The notes under the pieces are model-generated. The model ran no database searches. It was not told the DNA's origin and was given only the letters and a program-made list of their open reading frames with translations. Source: Selenomonadales bacterium UBA7018 (lineage in GTDB: Bacteria; Bacillota; Negativicutes; Selenomonadales; Selenomonadaceae). Taken from it: a stretch of 64,000 bases of DNA. The translations under genes were made by a program, and so were the position numbers. Positions 35,101 through 44,200 of the stretch are shown here, in pieces. Location: NCBI GenBank assembly GCA_002448305.1, contig DJWY01000037.1, forward strand, positions 23,413 through 87,412, written 5' to 3'. Each line of letters starts with the position of its first letter. Within the stretch, counting starts at the first letter, position 1.

Positions 35101-38052
35101 CATATCCAATTTAATGGTATCGGAACCTTTGCCGGCGTTGATTGTATTTTTGTAGGAGCCTTGAATATTTACTAAGTCGTTGCCGTCAGCGGTCGAGATT
35201 GAAGTTGAAGTGCTCTTGCTTGAAATGGAATCGTTACCTGCGCCGCCCGCAATCGTGACGTTATTTCCCTTGTTGTCAATCGAATCGTTGCCAGCCTCGC
35301 CCGCGATTGATACGTTGTTGGAATCGGTGTTATTTTCTATGACGTCATTATCATTGCCGCCGCTGATTGTAACTTTTTGGCTGTTATTGAAAAGAGAATC
35401 AGCTCCTGCGCCGCCATAAATTTTACCGTTGATAGCATGGTTGCTGATTGATTCGGCACCGTTGCCGCCGATTAGCGTTGCGTTCTTGCCGGTGTTAGAA
35501 ATTTTATCGTTATCTTCGCTGCCGTCGATTGAGACGTTTTGACCACTATTAGAAATGGAATCATTGCCGCGCAAAGCCTGTATCGTAACTTTATCGCCGG
35601 TGTTAGTGATTGTGTCATTGGCGTTGGTGCCGTATATCGTCGTATTGCTTTTGCTGTAGGTTTTATTGATAGGCGTTTCAACGATATTGACTTTTGATAA
35701 ACTTCCTGCGCCCTGCAGAGTAATTTTGCCAGTGCCGACAGAAACTATTATATCTTTGCCGCTTTTAGTCGTAGTGGCATAAACTCCGCCGTCAATGCTT
35801 AGCGTTGAATTTTCTCTGAAGTCTCTTATTAAATCGTTGCCGTCGCCGTCATTGTATTTGAAAATAACATTTTCTCCATAACCTGATGTGCCGTTATTTT
35901 GAATAGTATCGTTGCCCGTGCCGCCTTCTATCGTGACTGTATTGCCGTCGTTATAAATGTAGTCGTTGCCCGCTTCGCCATTTAATTTAGCTTGTGCTTG
36001 ACCATTTGCAATAGAATCGTTACCAGAGCCGCTCAATATTATGCTATTGGTACCGTCCTTAAGATTTGAAATTGAATCGTTGCCGCCTTGCGCTTGAATC
36101 GTGACGTTGGAGCCGTTATTGACAATGGTATCTGCGCCGTCGCCGCCATCAATGAAAGAGTTATTTCCAATATCACTGTGGTTGTTAATTGAATCGTTGC
36201 CTGCGCCACCGTATATCTTGGAACTATCTCCCCAGTTTTGAATAGTATCATTGTCTGCGCCGCCCTGCGCTGTCGAGTTGTCGCCGTCATTTGAAATAAA
36301 ATCATTACCTGCGCCGCCAGAAATCGAAACTTTTTTGCCAGCGGCAGGCGCGCCGCCTACGTCATTCCAGAGCGTATCATTGCCCGCGCCGCCGTCGAGC
36401 GTCGCAGAATCGCTAGTGTTGGAAATGGTATCGTCGCCGTTATAGGCGATTATCATAGCTTTTTCGCCGGAATTTTTAATTGTGTCTTTCTGGTTGGTCG
36501 CGGCTACGACTTTATTGGCGGTGGAATTGCTGATATTCATTGGCGTTTCTATGATATTGACTTTGGATAAGTTCCCCGCGCCTTTAAGAGAAATTTTACT
36601 GCCGCCGACCGTAACTATAATATCCGAGCCGCTCTTGGCTGTAGAGACTGCTCCGCCCGCTATGCTTAGCGTTGAATCTGCGCGGAAGCCGTAAATAATA
36701 TCGTCGCCGTCGCCCGCATTGTACAAGAACAGAACATTTGAACCCCAATAATTATCATATATAATACTTCTAAAGAAATCCCAGTTATTATAAATAGTGT
36801 CGTTGCCTTCGCCCGCGTTTATCGTGACGTTATTTCCGTTGTTTTCAATGGAATCGTTGCCGCCTTGCCCTAATATCGTGGAGTAGTCACTGTTACTGTT
36901 ACCATAAAGACTATCATTGCCGGAGCCGCCTTCAATCAAGACGTGGGAGCTAAGATTGATTACGGTGTCGTCGCCGCTTTGACCATGAATATCATTATAT
37001 GAGTTGTAATTCCAAATGTAATCATTGCCCGCGCCTAAGTCTACCGAGACGGTGCTTCCGTGATTTTCAATGTTATCGTTGCCTTCGCCGCCAGTGATTG
37101 TGGAGTTGTCGCCGTCGCTGATAATCGTATCATTGCCGGAGCCGCCGTCGTATTTGTTTATGTATCCGCCGTGATTTTCAATGTAATCATTGCCATAGCT
37201 ACCATTGATTGTCATAATCGAGCCCCAGTTTTGAATTGTATCGTTGCCGGTGCCAGCCTCGATTGTGATTGTATCTGAACCCCAAGCGTTGTTAATTGAA
37301 TCGTTGCCTGCCCCGCCGGAAATCGAGACTTGGTCGCCGTAGTTTTGAATGATATCGTAGCCGTCTTCGCCATCAATCGTGACGTAAGAGGAATCGTTGT
37401 AAATGGAATCGTTGCCGTCTCCGCCGTTTAGCGTGACGTAGTAATTGTCTCCGCAATCGCTGTTGTTAAGGGTATCATTATCGGAGCCGCCCGAAATAGA
37501 GACCCAAGTAACGCTGTTGTGAATGTAATCATTGCCGGAGCCGCCGTCTGCCGTTGAGTTTTCGCCTTCGTTGTTTATGTAATCATTGCCGTCGTCGCCA
37601 TTTATAAAAGCGTAATCGCCGCCGCCCCACAAAGTAAGATGCCAATCTGAGTAGACGCCGCCGTTGTTAAGTGAATCGTTACCGGAGCCGCCATGAATTG
37701 TGACGTGTTCAGCTTTATCATAGTTTCCAACGGTATCGTTGTCTTCGCTACCGTCCAATAGGCAATAGGAAGCGAGATTCTTAATGGTGTCGCTACCCTC
37801 ATTGCCAATCATGCTAGAATAATTGCCGCCGTTGCGCAAAAAATCACGACCTGTACCGCCGTAGAATACAACATAAGTGCCACTTACCTTCTCGCCCGAC
37901 AAATAGTTCTCCATATCATCGTTGCCGCCTGCGCCGTATATCGTGACATGGGAGCCGCCAACTGTTACTACACACCCATGCTCTCTAAAGTTATTAATAG
38001 TCTCGTCATAATACGCAGTGTAGATGACAACATTAGAACGGGTATTGTCCAT
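26947..38052 (-). CDS. Giant RTX-like repeat surface/secreted protein (3701 aa)
   Basis: The N-terminal ~1830 residues are built from GGxGNDxIxNxG-type nonapeptide-like repeats. They are punctuated by seven copies of a module that runs 'GDGND.I.GF...STL.I..G' and then 'G.I.L.GA..L...NI'. The C-terminal ~1720 residues match the left RTX gene and end with RTX repeats (GGSGGDDLLVGGTGKN) and a terminal tail expected to be the type I secretion signal. No N-terminal signal peptide is visible, consistent with type I export. I chose the ATG at 38052, since the ATG at 38058 sits on the GGGGG ribosome-binding site. No catalytic motif is visible. Like biofilm and surface RTX adhesins, it probably folds into calcium-stabilised beta-rolls outside the cell. 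It is divergent from the filamentous adhesin gene. Confidence 0.87.
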   Translation of the reverse strand: MDNTRSNVVIYTAYYDETINNFREHGCVVTVGGSHVTIYGAGGNDDMENYLSGEKVSGTYVVFYGGTGRDFLRNGGNYSSMIGNEGSDTIKNLASYCLLDGSEDNDTVGNYDKAEHVTIHGGSGNDSLNNGGVYSDWHLTLWGGGDYAFINGDDGNDYINNEGENSTADGGSGNDYIHNSVTWVSISGGSDNDTLNNSDCGDNYYVTLNGGDGNDSIYNDSSYVTIDGEDGYDIIQNYGDQVSISGGAGNDSINNAWGSDTITIEAGTGNDTIQNWGSIMTINGSYGNDYIENHGGYINKYDGGSGNDTIISDGDNSTITGGEGNDNIENHGSTVSVDLGAGNDYIWNYNSYNDIHGQSGDDTVINLSSHVLIEGGSGNDSLYGNSNSDYSTILGQGGNDSIENNGNNVTINAGEGNDTIYNNWDFFRSIIYDNYWGSNVLFLYNAGDGDDIIYGFRADSTLSIAGGAVSTAKSGSDIIVTVGGSKISLKGAGNLSKVNIIETPMNISNSTANKVVAATNQKDTIKNSGEKAMIIAYNGDDTISNTSDSATLDGGAGNDTLWNDVGGAPAAGKKVSISGGAGNDFISNDGDNSTAQGGADNDTIQNWGDSSKIYGGAGNDSINNHSDIGNNSFIDGGDGADTIVNNGSNVTIQAQGGNDSISNLKDGTNSIILSGSGNDSIANGQAQAKLNGEAGNDYIYNDGNTVTIEGGTGNDTIQNNGTSGYGENVIFKYNDGDGNDLIRDFRENSTLSIDGGVYATTTKSGKDIIVSVGTGKITLQGAGSLSKVNIVETPINKTYSKSNTTIYGTNANDTITNTGDKVTIQALRGNDSISNSGQNVSIDGSEDNDKISNTGKNATLIGGNGAESISNHAINGKIYGGAGADSLFNNSQKVTISGGNDNDVIENNTDSNNVSIAGEAGNDSIDNKGNNVTIAGGAGNDSISSKSTSTSISTADGNDLVNIQGSYKNTINAGKGSDTIKLDMNSTETFIQHALGDGNDLIEGFNSTATLQIGNGNNTYSRTDNGNDIIITDEGGAKLTLKGAATLSSVHIDGVTTLNVENDKSETVISGDRLNDFVINNGSSVTIDTFAASDTVSNYSRYVIVDLGTGKDFIVNRNANNSSINAGDGDDEIDNSGGYKNTIYAGKGTDDIFITSSEHDLIIYNSGDGNDYITDFNETATLQIGDGTGSYYKEVTSDGNIIITVDKYKITLDGAESLSTLNIFGVEEIEGNNYRNRTDDTAITATEGDDSIRNTGSNVVLNALGGNDSVVNSRKNVTIDAGRGYDTISSEGDSVSINAGAGNDSIYNDGGNNVTIIGGMGNDSISNNWDYDEDGSNALFVYNSGDGNDIIDGFKTYSTLSIAGGLYSLRTSGNDVIVKVDDGQITLKGVANLPKVNIIGVQDKPASNIKNSDSSVSISGGDSKDTITNSGQNVTVLAYGGNDTIFNNRGDKSFVDGGEGNDTINNKATYATIIGGAGNDSIYNGDYGNQLVLDGGAGNDRIKNTGSDNSISGGEGNDYIDNSDNRDNNNVTINAGTGNDTINNDSNNILFQYNTGDGNDSINGFKENSTLQIDGGSGAYSTQKSGNNIIVIVGEGKITLSGAANLSRLNISGDEKKSALHINNTISGASITGTKGDDTISNEGEDVIINALGDNDLIANNGGGNESTIEAGDGNDTIANNHAQEVIIEAQGGNDSISNNGNFNTLDGGAGNDTLSNANGFYSSLSGAAGDDLISIDNSSDATLNGGTGNDTIELDPDNNALIEYKSGDGNDIVDGFGEDSTLQISDNFSTAIINNDVIVTVGEGKVTLTGAASLDDLNIEVGDDDDDNSASFVVMNSNVIANYAVRSGYQYNQNFSVLNVSSALDNPVKITNSENSSIKANGAFGTAILSSGNVLEYEENNVALTSENHGDKITFDEDSAFNYGEIQANVLKGSVLSTNGAKEITFDNNSSANITAPAGAKFNINSGIFVINNLPVNSTNGKGTITVNNDGLTFSGYGVQFVDLEVAKESYFGKLTAMTAAYNSTDKSYTIQNTACVKTLSDDFTKLTFNISAAENYAYYKVNDVEFLVDSDAENINVIEADGNIFKIQDKEVDAENIGRVTIDEQLTFSGTEIDYDGVIINYAHNKPVIYSADGKEITLSDAATVTLGENTKTFKCEAGSYTVNGRGFETSTDLTFTAGTSEIKIPLSDKTTEIYFDGVQVSGDSGEIVFDLANDKISIPDGAELNFTSHEDIKLNLAAGNFIIDEKNISTDNELEITANKESLQIPLSENAVTINDAKITGNGEMTIDNTNALFFAIHLPDGAFVENPSVNTFELAGKNTSASFGGANKKVQLTEDGTAYINFDDEKGIGVGFNTLTFENVEIEGVDAWTVETSGTSGIDKITGITDGATLSTSTRDIDAGDLRFEVETKGAGSFTIGGQKITSTSDTKNIYIVSASADGEIKVVPQGEEYADDNSEAAGKVYNFDKAGDYTVNGITFHAAENSTAQTITRGVELDLSSGSFQYDGLTLSGNGTAQINRYNANLVSLTDGAKVSGDDETKYQNRQFEIEGAVEIIGKKFETDEKIRCALLNVEDSLDFEVDGETVSIPFTLSGFIANDKYVQIKDECYETVKVVGKKISSIEGVKASASILGSGLSNISIVTTESGEFSIHGRQYKISDDSDGVTFVTGSHGNVIEINGLQGSVEGNFENEVSVNGKAIRLSSVSSIKVTSDGEKITEIANVAGDLVTTDGKSYRKNVRVYELGGAEKLTTSADGIIIFNGNKFKTSAGKTFTLDEEGNVSGIEKAQAANVSANVLEDDSVAENFATINLTTTNGLEEVFGDFSEGLTVNGVFVKVTDSTNFVVKDDDQNVYIETTAPDTFTINGKTFTTSADKTIFKLDASGNVSEIVTDTFYPDEEAYQIEGDFNDEIIFNGKKFCVTGTKDTSIFLSDESLITIKLARNAVEVVENGGVDEIAISGAGEITVGGKTFTTSNDFVGTLKTNSIENFVGTIEGELGGLELEGLIIESEDNFSVTGDGEKITAIENLQNGSFTCGNLNGITINGAKVSVDNSDEITLMVTDGELKITGLANGANVFSSDEKVKFVTAESGEFFVNGTTLNAKADDTFVALENSAKVINSSSEEFLNKLIKEISDVVTVNADNRNVTLKGGEAAIVENTSAKVNITASKGQDTIYTSGSNVDIDLKAGGATEIFATEGQATVENYKATSGAAFLTENENIADAIEENSIAYDDGRLNVNSARVTFAEDADSRIINFVNAADELQKVGFVSDDSKLDASKEKGSLILVGASNSTLAGGKGQNQIYLEDNSESTILLNGKNTIHNFSGDDKISVSAANSNFSFDGEKVKIKSGTARATLENISSDGDAARILTVINGKETKTAIAQAGAVIAVGNDTADAYYGEKSGVDFSDFENSLTVDLRENFNGINRVTVGGGLNTLISSSQNETLTGNGTTEYIFDKDSGRDVISNFDFDEDKINVGTNAVTNVRIDKAGGVRMEIGGSAVLTLENAQGKNFKINNFVAIADENLTYNATANYFVATAQNASLTVGESAEIWLDGSHGKTFDGDIRTLDASTAQGKTSLAGNDLDNRIFAGQGDATLWGGSGGDDLLVGGTGKNTFYYLQGNGSDTIANAHDGDIVYLSTVTLDQISGTSITGDAVSINFKDGGSLQVNSNANVTYQLADGSKFSANHAQSSWIARS

Positions 38053-38178
38053 GTTCATTCCCCCTAAAAATTTTTTAGTTCGACACTTATTTTACGCGAT
38101 TGATAAACTTTTCGTTACAAAGAAAGCGCGACTTTTTTCCACTAAATATTAGCACGGCGTTATATTTTTGTCTATCGA

Positions 38179-38207
38179 TTGACTGATAAAATTATAAGAA
38201 TTATAAT
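38179..38207 (+). promoter_or_regulatory. Promoter of the filamentous adhesin gene
   Basis: -35 TTGACT and -10 TATAAT are separated by 17 bp, about 45 bp before the start codon, close to the sigma-70-type consensus. The 193-bp divergent spacer must also hold the promoter of the right RTX gene, for which I see no equally good match. Confidence 0.7.
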
Positions 38208-38251
38208 GCTCAATCATAATGCGATAAATTTATATTTAAGGGAGTGAAGTT

Positions 38252-41200
38252 ATGAAGTTTCTAAGATATATTCAGAAAAAACGCCGCGCAATGTTGGCTC
38301 TGGCGGCGTTGACTATTTTTTCTAGCCCATTCACCGCGCACGCTTCCAACATAACAACTAAAGCCGGTGAAACGCTTAAACCTACTAATAACATTTACAA
38401 TATTCCAGTGCAGAAAAAACTTTCTAATCAAGTCGGCGTCAATAAATTCACCGATTTTAATTTGGACAAGGGGCAAATTGCTAATATCCAATTTAATAAG
38501 CTCCAAACCGTCGCTAACCTTGTCGATAACAAAATTAGTATAAATGGCACGGTTAATGCCCTGCGCGACGGCAAAATTGGCGGCAATCTTTATTTCCTTA
38601 GTCCAAATGGTATCGCGGTCGGCTCTTCAGGCGTTATTAACGCGGGTGCTTTTACCGGTATGGCTGTCAGTCAATCTTATTTTAATAAGCTAAGCAAAAT
38701 TGAATCCGGTAGCGAATTTATGACGCAACTCGCGCCGAAAAATATCGAATACAATAACGACCCCGACAAAGGCGTTGATATTCAAGGCGTCATAAACGCG
38801 CCCGGCGGAATTTCCCTTTACGCCACTAAAATTGACGTTGGGAAAAATGCTATCCTGCGAACCGACGTTGAAAAAGTCGATTTTACAAAGGTCGTTAATA
38901 TTGAAGGCGTAGATTCGGGCATAACTGAAGGCTTTGACGTTTCTTATAAGGACGGCGATATTGTCCTTAAAGCTCACGCTGAACACGTCGCCGACGATAA
39001 TTTAATTACTAATATCAGCGGCGATACCGCCTCGCAATGGGAAAAAGTCACCGACCGCGAAGCAACTATCAATGTTGACGGGAAAATTATATCGGCGGGC
39101 AACGTTTCCATAAACGCAGACGCCGTCACCACTTTTTCAGAGGGTAGCTATTTTAATATAATTAGTCAAACCGGTTTTGCCGACGCCTTGTTAGGCAATT
39201 TGGGATTAGATGTCGCCGTTGACTTCGCGAAAAAAACTAATAAAGCAAACGTCAATATTGGCAAGACCGCCGACATTTATTCCAAAAGCAATATGGATAT
39301 TGGCGCGACCGGTACTCTTAACGTAACTATCAACGCAACTACGCCCGCCGTTAAATCCGGAACTACTAAGGTTACTGACGGACTTGCGGCAACTAGCGTA
39401 GCCGTAATTAGCGCGAGTAATGAAGCGACTGTCAATATCGACGGCAAATTAAAATCAGATGGCACTATGGCTATCAACGCTAAGGCTACAACGAGCCTTT
39501 CCTCAACCGCTAATACTTCTACTCTTGTCGGAAAAGAAGCCGGCGAAAAAGGCGTTAAGGAAGACACGAATTATATCGCAATCAGCGTAATCGACGGCGA
39601 CACGAAAGCCGAAGTTAATATCAATTCGGAAAATGAAATCATAGTCGGCGGCAATGATTCCAAAGACACTAAAGCATTTTCCGCAACCGCTAAAACTGAA
39701 AATACCATTACTAATTCAGCGACCGCCGCAACTGCCGCTACGTCAATAGGCAGTACCACTCTAACCGAGAATGACGACATTGCCACTACTACCGCCGTTA
39801 ATTTCACCGATTATTCCGCTACTGCTAATGTCAATGTCAATAGCAAAATTAATGCAAAAAAAGGCGGCATTAATTTGGACGCTACCAACACTTTTAAAAA
39901 CTCTCTGACGGCTAGCACCGTAACCGGCAGGGCGGTTAAGCCTATGGAAAATTGGGCAGAAGTGGCAGGTCCCGATTTCCTAAACTCTATTTCCAATAAT
40001 CTTGCCGGAAAACTTACGTCCTATTTCCAAAAAGCCGCGTCAAATATTCCGAAAGAGGGCGGCGGCTCCACTTTCTCCAAACTCTTCAACGGCGAATATT
40101 TAAAAACCGGTATCAGCGTCGGCGTCTTCTTGCAGGATAATAACGCTAAAGTAAACGTCGGCAAAAAAATAACGCTCAATGCCCAAAACGATATTGATAT
40201 TTCCGCTAAAAATGACATCACCTCGCAAAACTTCAATCTAACTTCCACCGTCAATAATCAGACTTCCAAGCAAAAAACTAATGCTATGATTGGTTTGGGC
40301 GTCTTAGTTTCCGATATTACTAATAACGCCGATATTGTCAACGACGGAAATTTAAATTCCACCAGCGGCAATGTTAATCTCGAAACTACTTCCGGCATGA
40401 ATTATAATCAGTTCGACGCCGTTATAAATAATATCACTAAGGCATTCACAGATATTGCAAAGGACGCAACTGAACTTTTTTCAAAGGATACTCAAAACAC
40501 CTTCGCAAAATATCAAGACCAAGTTAAAGCGGAAACTGATAAACTAGAAAAGACTGACGACCCCGCAGAATATATGCAGGCTCTCGATAACCTGAATAAA
40601 AAAATTAATGATACCCAGTCAACCGGATTTTCTGCTTTTGTTAAAGGACTAAATGACGGCGTCAAAGTCAAAAAGGATTTGGAAAACCTGCCCAGCAAAT
40701 TAACTTCTTTTCTCCACCCGTCGAGCTTTGCTAATTATTATGCGCGGTCTTCATTCGGCGCAGGGGCTGACGGTAATAAAGACGTTAAATTAGAAGCCGC
40801 CGGCTCATTCTCTATAAATTCTATGCTCAATAACTCAAGAATTATCAGCGGCGAAAATTCCGTAATCACTGCCGAAAATGGCACCGTCAATACTAATTCC
40901 CTTGCTCAAAATCGCGTTGTGGCGATAACCGGCATTGGCGGCGAACATTTAACCAGCGCGAAAGCTCAAAATAGCGGCGCAGGTATCAGCGTCTTTGTCG
41001 GAAATTTCAAAAATAATGCCGTTACCGCTTTTGGTAAAAATTCCCAAATTAAATCCAAAGATATTAAGCTTGAAACTAAAGATTATGCTAAACACGTTAA
41101 TATAATTTACGGCAACGGCAAAGCGGATTCGACGTCGGTAACCGGTATGGTCAGTTATATCACTTCACCCGCAAATAGTATCCTCGCCCTTGATGATTCA

Positions 41201-44200
41201 ACGAAACTTGACGGCTCCGGCAATGTAAACCTTAACGCCCTTTCCGAAAATTATATAACGTCCGTTAATGGCGCAATCACTATGGGCAATGGCAACGGGA
41301 AATCCTTCGGCGCGGCGGTAAATATTCTTTCCAATGACGGCAATACCGCAGTTATGATTGCTGATAACGGCGTTAATTCTTCACTAAGCGATAATATTAC
41401 TAATCTCCAAAAAGATATCGAAAACGCTACTGACCAAAATATCATTATCGATAAGAAAACTGAACTTAAAACCCTTAAAATCACTAAAGCCGCGCAGGAC
41501 GCTTTAGGCGATGACTATACAAAGAAATTGGGTGATAGTTCCAAAGATACCGGCGAAATTTCTGCCGATACCTTCACCACTAACGCTAAAAACTCCGGCA
41601 CCATTAACGCTATCGCGGTGGAAGGCACAGAGAATTCAGAATCGCACGGGCTAGCCGATAAATTTAACGGTATTGTTGGTAAGGGCGAAACTCAACTTAG
41701 CTACGTCGAAACCGCTTTCAAATGGCCAGCCAATAAACTTAGTAAAATGCTAGGCAACACCATTAACGATAAATTTAAATCCGGTCAACCAAATGCTAAC
41801 GACGCCGCGAATCAAGCAGGAGAAGCCGCAGGAAATGAAGACGGTGGCGCGGGCGCAAATGCCGGCGTCGATAGTCAAGCTATCCAGAATCAACTAAACG
41901 TCGCGGGCGCAGGCTCTGCCGCTATCAATATTAAATCCGGCGAGACCGGCTCCCTTATCTCAAATTCCAATATCAATGCTAAAAATATAGACGTTTCCGC
42001 AAATGATGATAGCTTCAATGGCTCATGGGCGGGCGCAGGGGCTTTTAATTTCTTCGGCAACTCCCAAGCCGCTAAAAATACCAACGTAGCTATCGGCGGC
42101 GCGGTCGCTTATTCCGATAACTCAAAGAACGTCGATTCCATTATTAAAAATTCTACTATCAACGCCACGTCCATTAAAAATTCAGCCACTCGCGATGATT
42201 CCGACGTTGCCGCCGGTCTGGGCTTAGCCGTCTCGACTAATTCCGGTAATCAAGGGACTAATACCGACGTTGCAATTTCCGCCTCTATCAATTTCGTTGA
42301 AGGCGATACCCACGCCCTTTTGCTCAATAACACCGTTAATGGCGGCTCGCTTGAAAATAAAGCCGCGCTTGGTTCTTTGCAGGTCGCCGGCGGGCTTGAT
42401 ATTGCCGTAAGTGTTTCCGGTGAAAAAGGATTCAGTATCGGCGGCTCTGCGGCGGCGTCCAAAATTACTAACGATTTGCAAAGCGGCATAAGAGGCGGCA
42501 GTTATGAAAATTTAAGCAAAGTTGATATTACTGCTACCAAAAAAGCTAATCAAGTTGATGTTGCCATTGCGGGCGGCGTTACTGCCGGTTCTAATACTAG
42601 CGGTTTTTCTTTCGGCGGCGCAGTCGCTGTCTCCGATATTAATAATAACTCTCGCGCCTTCCTAAATGATACTAAAACTTTCCAATCAACCGGCATTGTA
42701 AACCTTGACGCACTCGATACTAAAAATGAAAACAGCCGCGTTGATTACCTCTCTAGCCGCAAAATTAATATAAACCCAGTTGCTTTCCTAAATGATTTGG
42801 ATAAAAATAAAATTAACGGCACCGGCGCAAATATTGTCAACGTAGCTTTAGGCGGCGGCGGCTCAACTTCTGAGGCTGGCGCGGGCGGTCTGGGTATTTC
42901 TTATGCGGGCATTTCTAACCTTATGAACGTCGATATTAATAATAACCAAGCTATTTCCGCACAGAACTTTAACGCCAATACTACTAATGATTCAAATATC
43001 GTCAACGTGACTTTAGGGCTTGCCGGTTCCAATAAATCTTTCAGCGCGGCAGGTTCTTTCGGCGTCAATGATATTAAAAACGACGCCACGATTAATTTCA
43101 ATAGCTCCAATGTCACTGTCACTAATGATTTCCTTAGCTCCGCGCAATCAAATGCGCATATAGTCAACGTAGCCGGGCAAGCCGCGCTTGCAAGTTCATT
43201 CGCAGGCGGGCTGACTTTCGCTTATAACGCTATGAATAATACAACCGGCATTAATGTTAGCGGCGGCATGTGGAATGTTAAAAACTTCGGCGCAAACTCC
43301 GCTAATAATAACTACGCGCTTTCTCTAGGTGCGGGCGTTGGCTTCTCTAAGGAAAATGCCGCTTTAAATGGCGCAGTCGCTCTCAATCTCGGTAATAACT
43401 CAACTAAATCTATAATCGACGGCTCCACCATTACTGACGTTAATACTTTAAACGTCACTGCCACCGATAATACTTCCAAAACTACCGTTGCTGGCGATAT
43501 TAATATCACTAAGGGCGGCGCAGTAGCTCTCGGCGGCGCGGTCGCTTATGCAAATATCGGTACTACCGATAATAAGGAAGTCATTAACGCTAAAATCACT
43601 AACGCCACTATCAATAAGACTATTGAAATTGATAACCCTACTATCAACGTTGAGGCACTAGATAAAGCCACTATGAATACCGTTGCAGTAGGCGTGGGCG
43701 GTTCCGTCGGCGATTGGACTTTTGTCACTTTTCAAGGCGCGGCTGCCGTCTCCTTCCTCAATAAAGATATTATCGCTCAAATTTCTAACTCCACCATTTC
43801 AAACGGTGCCGATATTGCAATCAATGCCTCTAGCGGCGGCACCTCTTCCAAAGGCTTGACTATCGACGACGAACATATTGACGTTAATAATAAAGTCAAT
43901 ACTGCCGCCGCAGTCCTAGACGGCAATTTAGGCGGTGAATCAATATTTGACGGCGCGTTTGCTATCAGCGTGAATAATTTTAACCAGAGTACTCAAGCTA
44001 ACTTCAAAAATGATTCGCAACCTACAACCATTAGCAATGCCGGCAACGTCGATATTTCTTCAAGCTCCGAAGCCGATATTTTAGGCGTAGCAATCGGCGG
44101 CTCCGGCGGAAAATCTAAAGTCAGCGCGTCTGGTTCCGTTTCTTATAATTATATTGATAACTCCGCTAAAAGCCTCGCGGAAAATCTTAACCTCGATGCC

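Noticed and set aside
33000..38000. Short regularly spaced repeats resembling a CRISPR array
   Set aside because: The repeats are imperfect, keep one open frame and encode GGxGND-type RTX peptides; spacers are not unique sequences between identical repeats.
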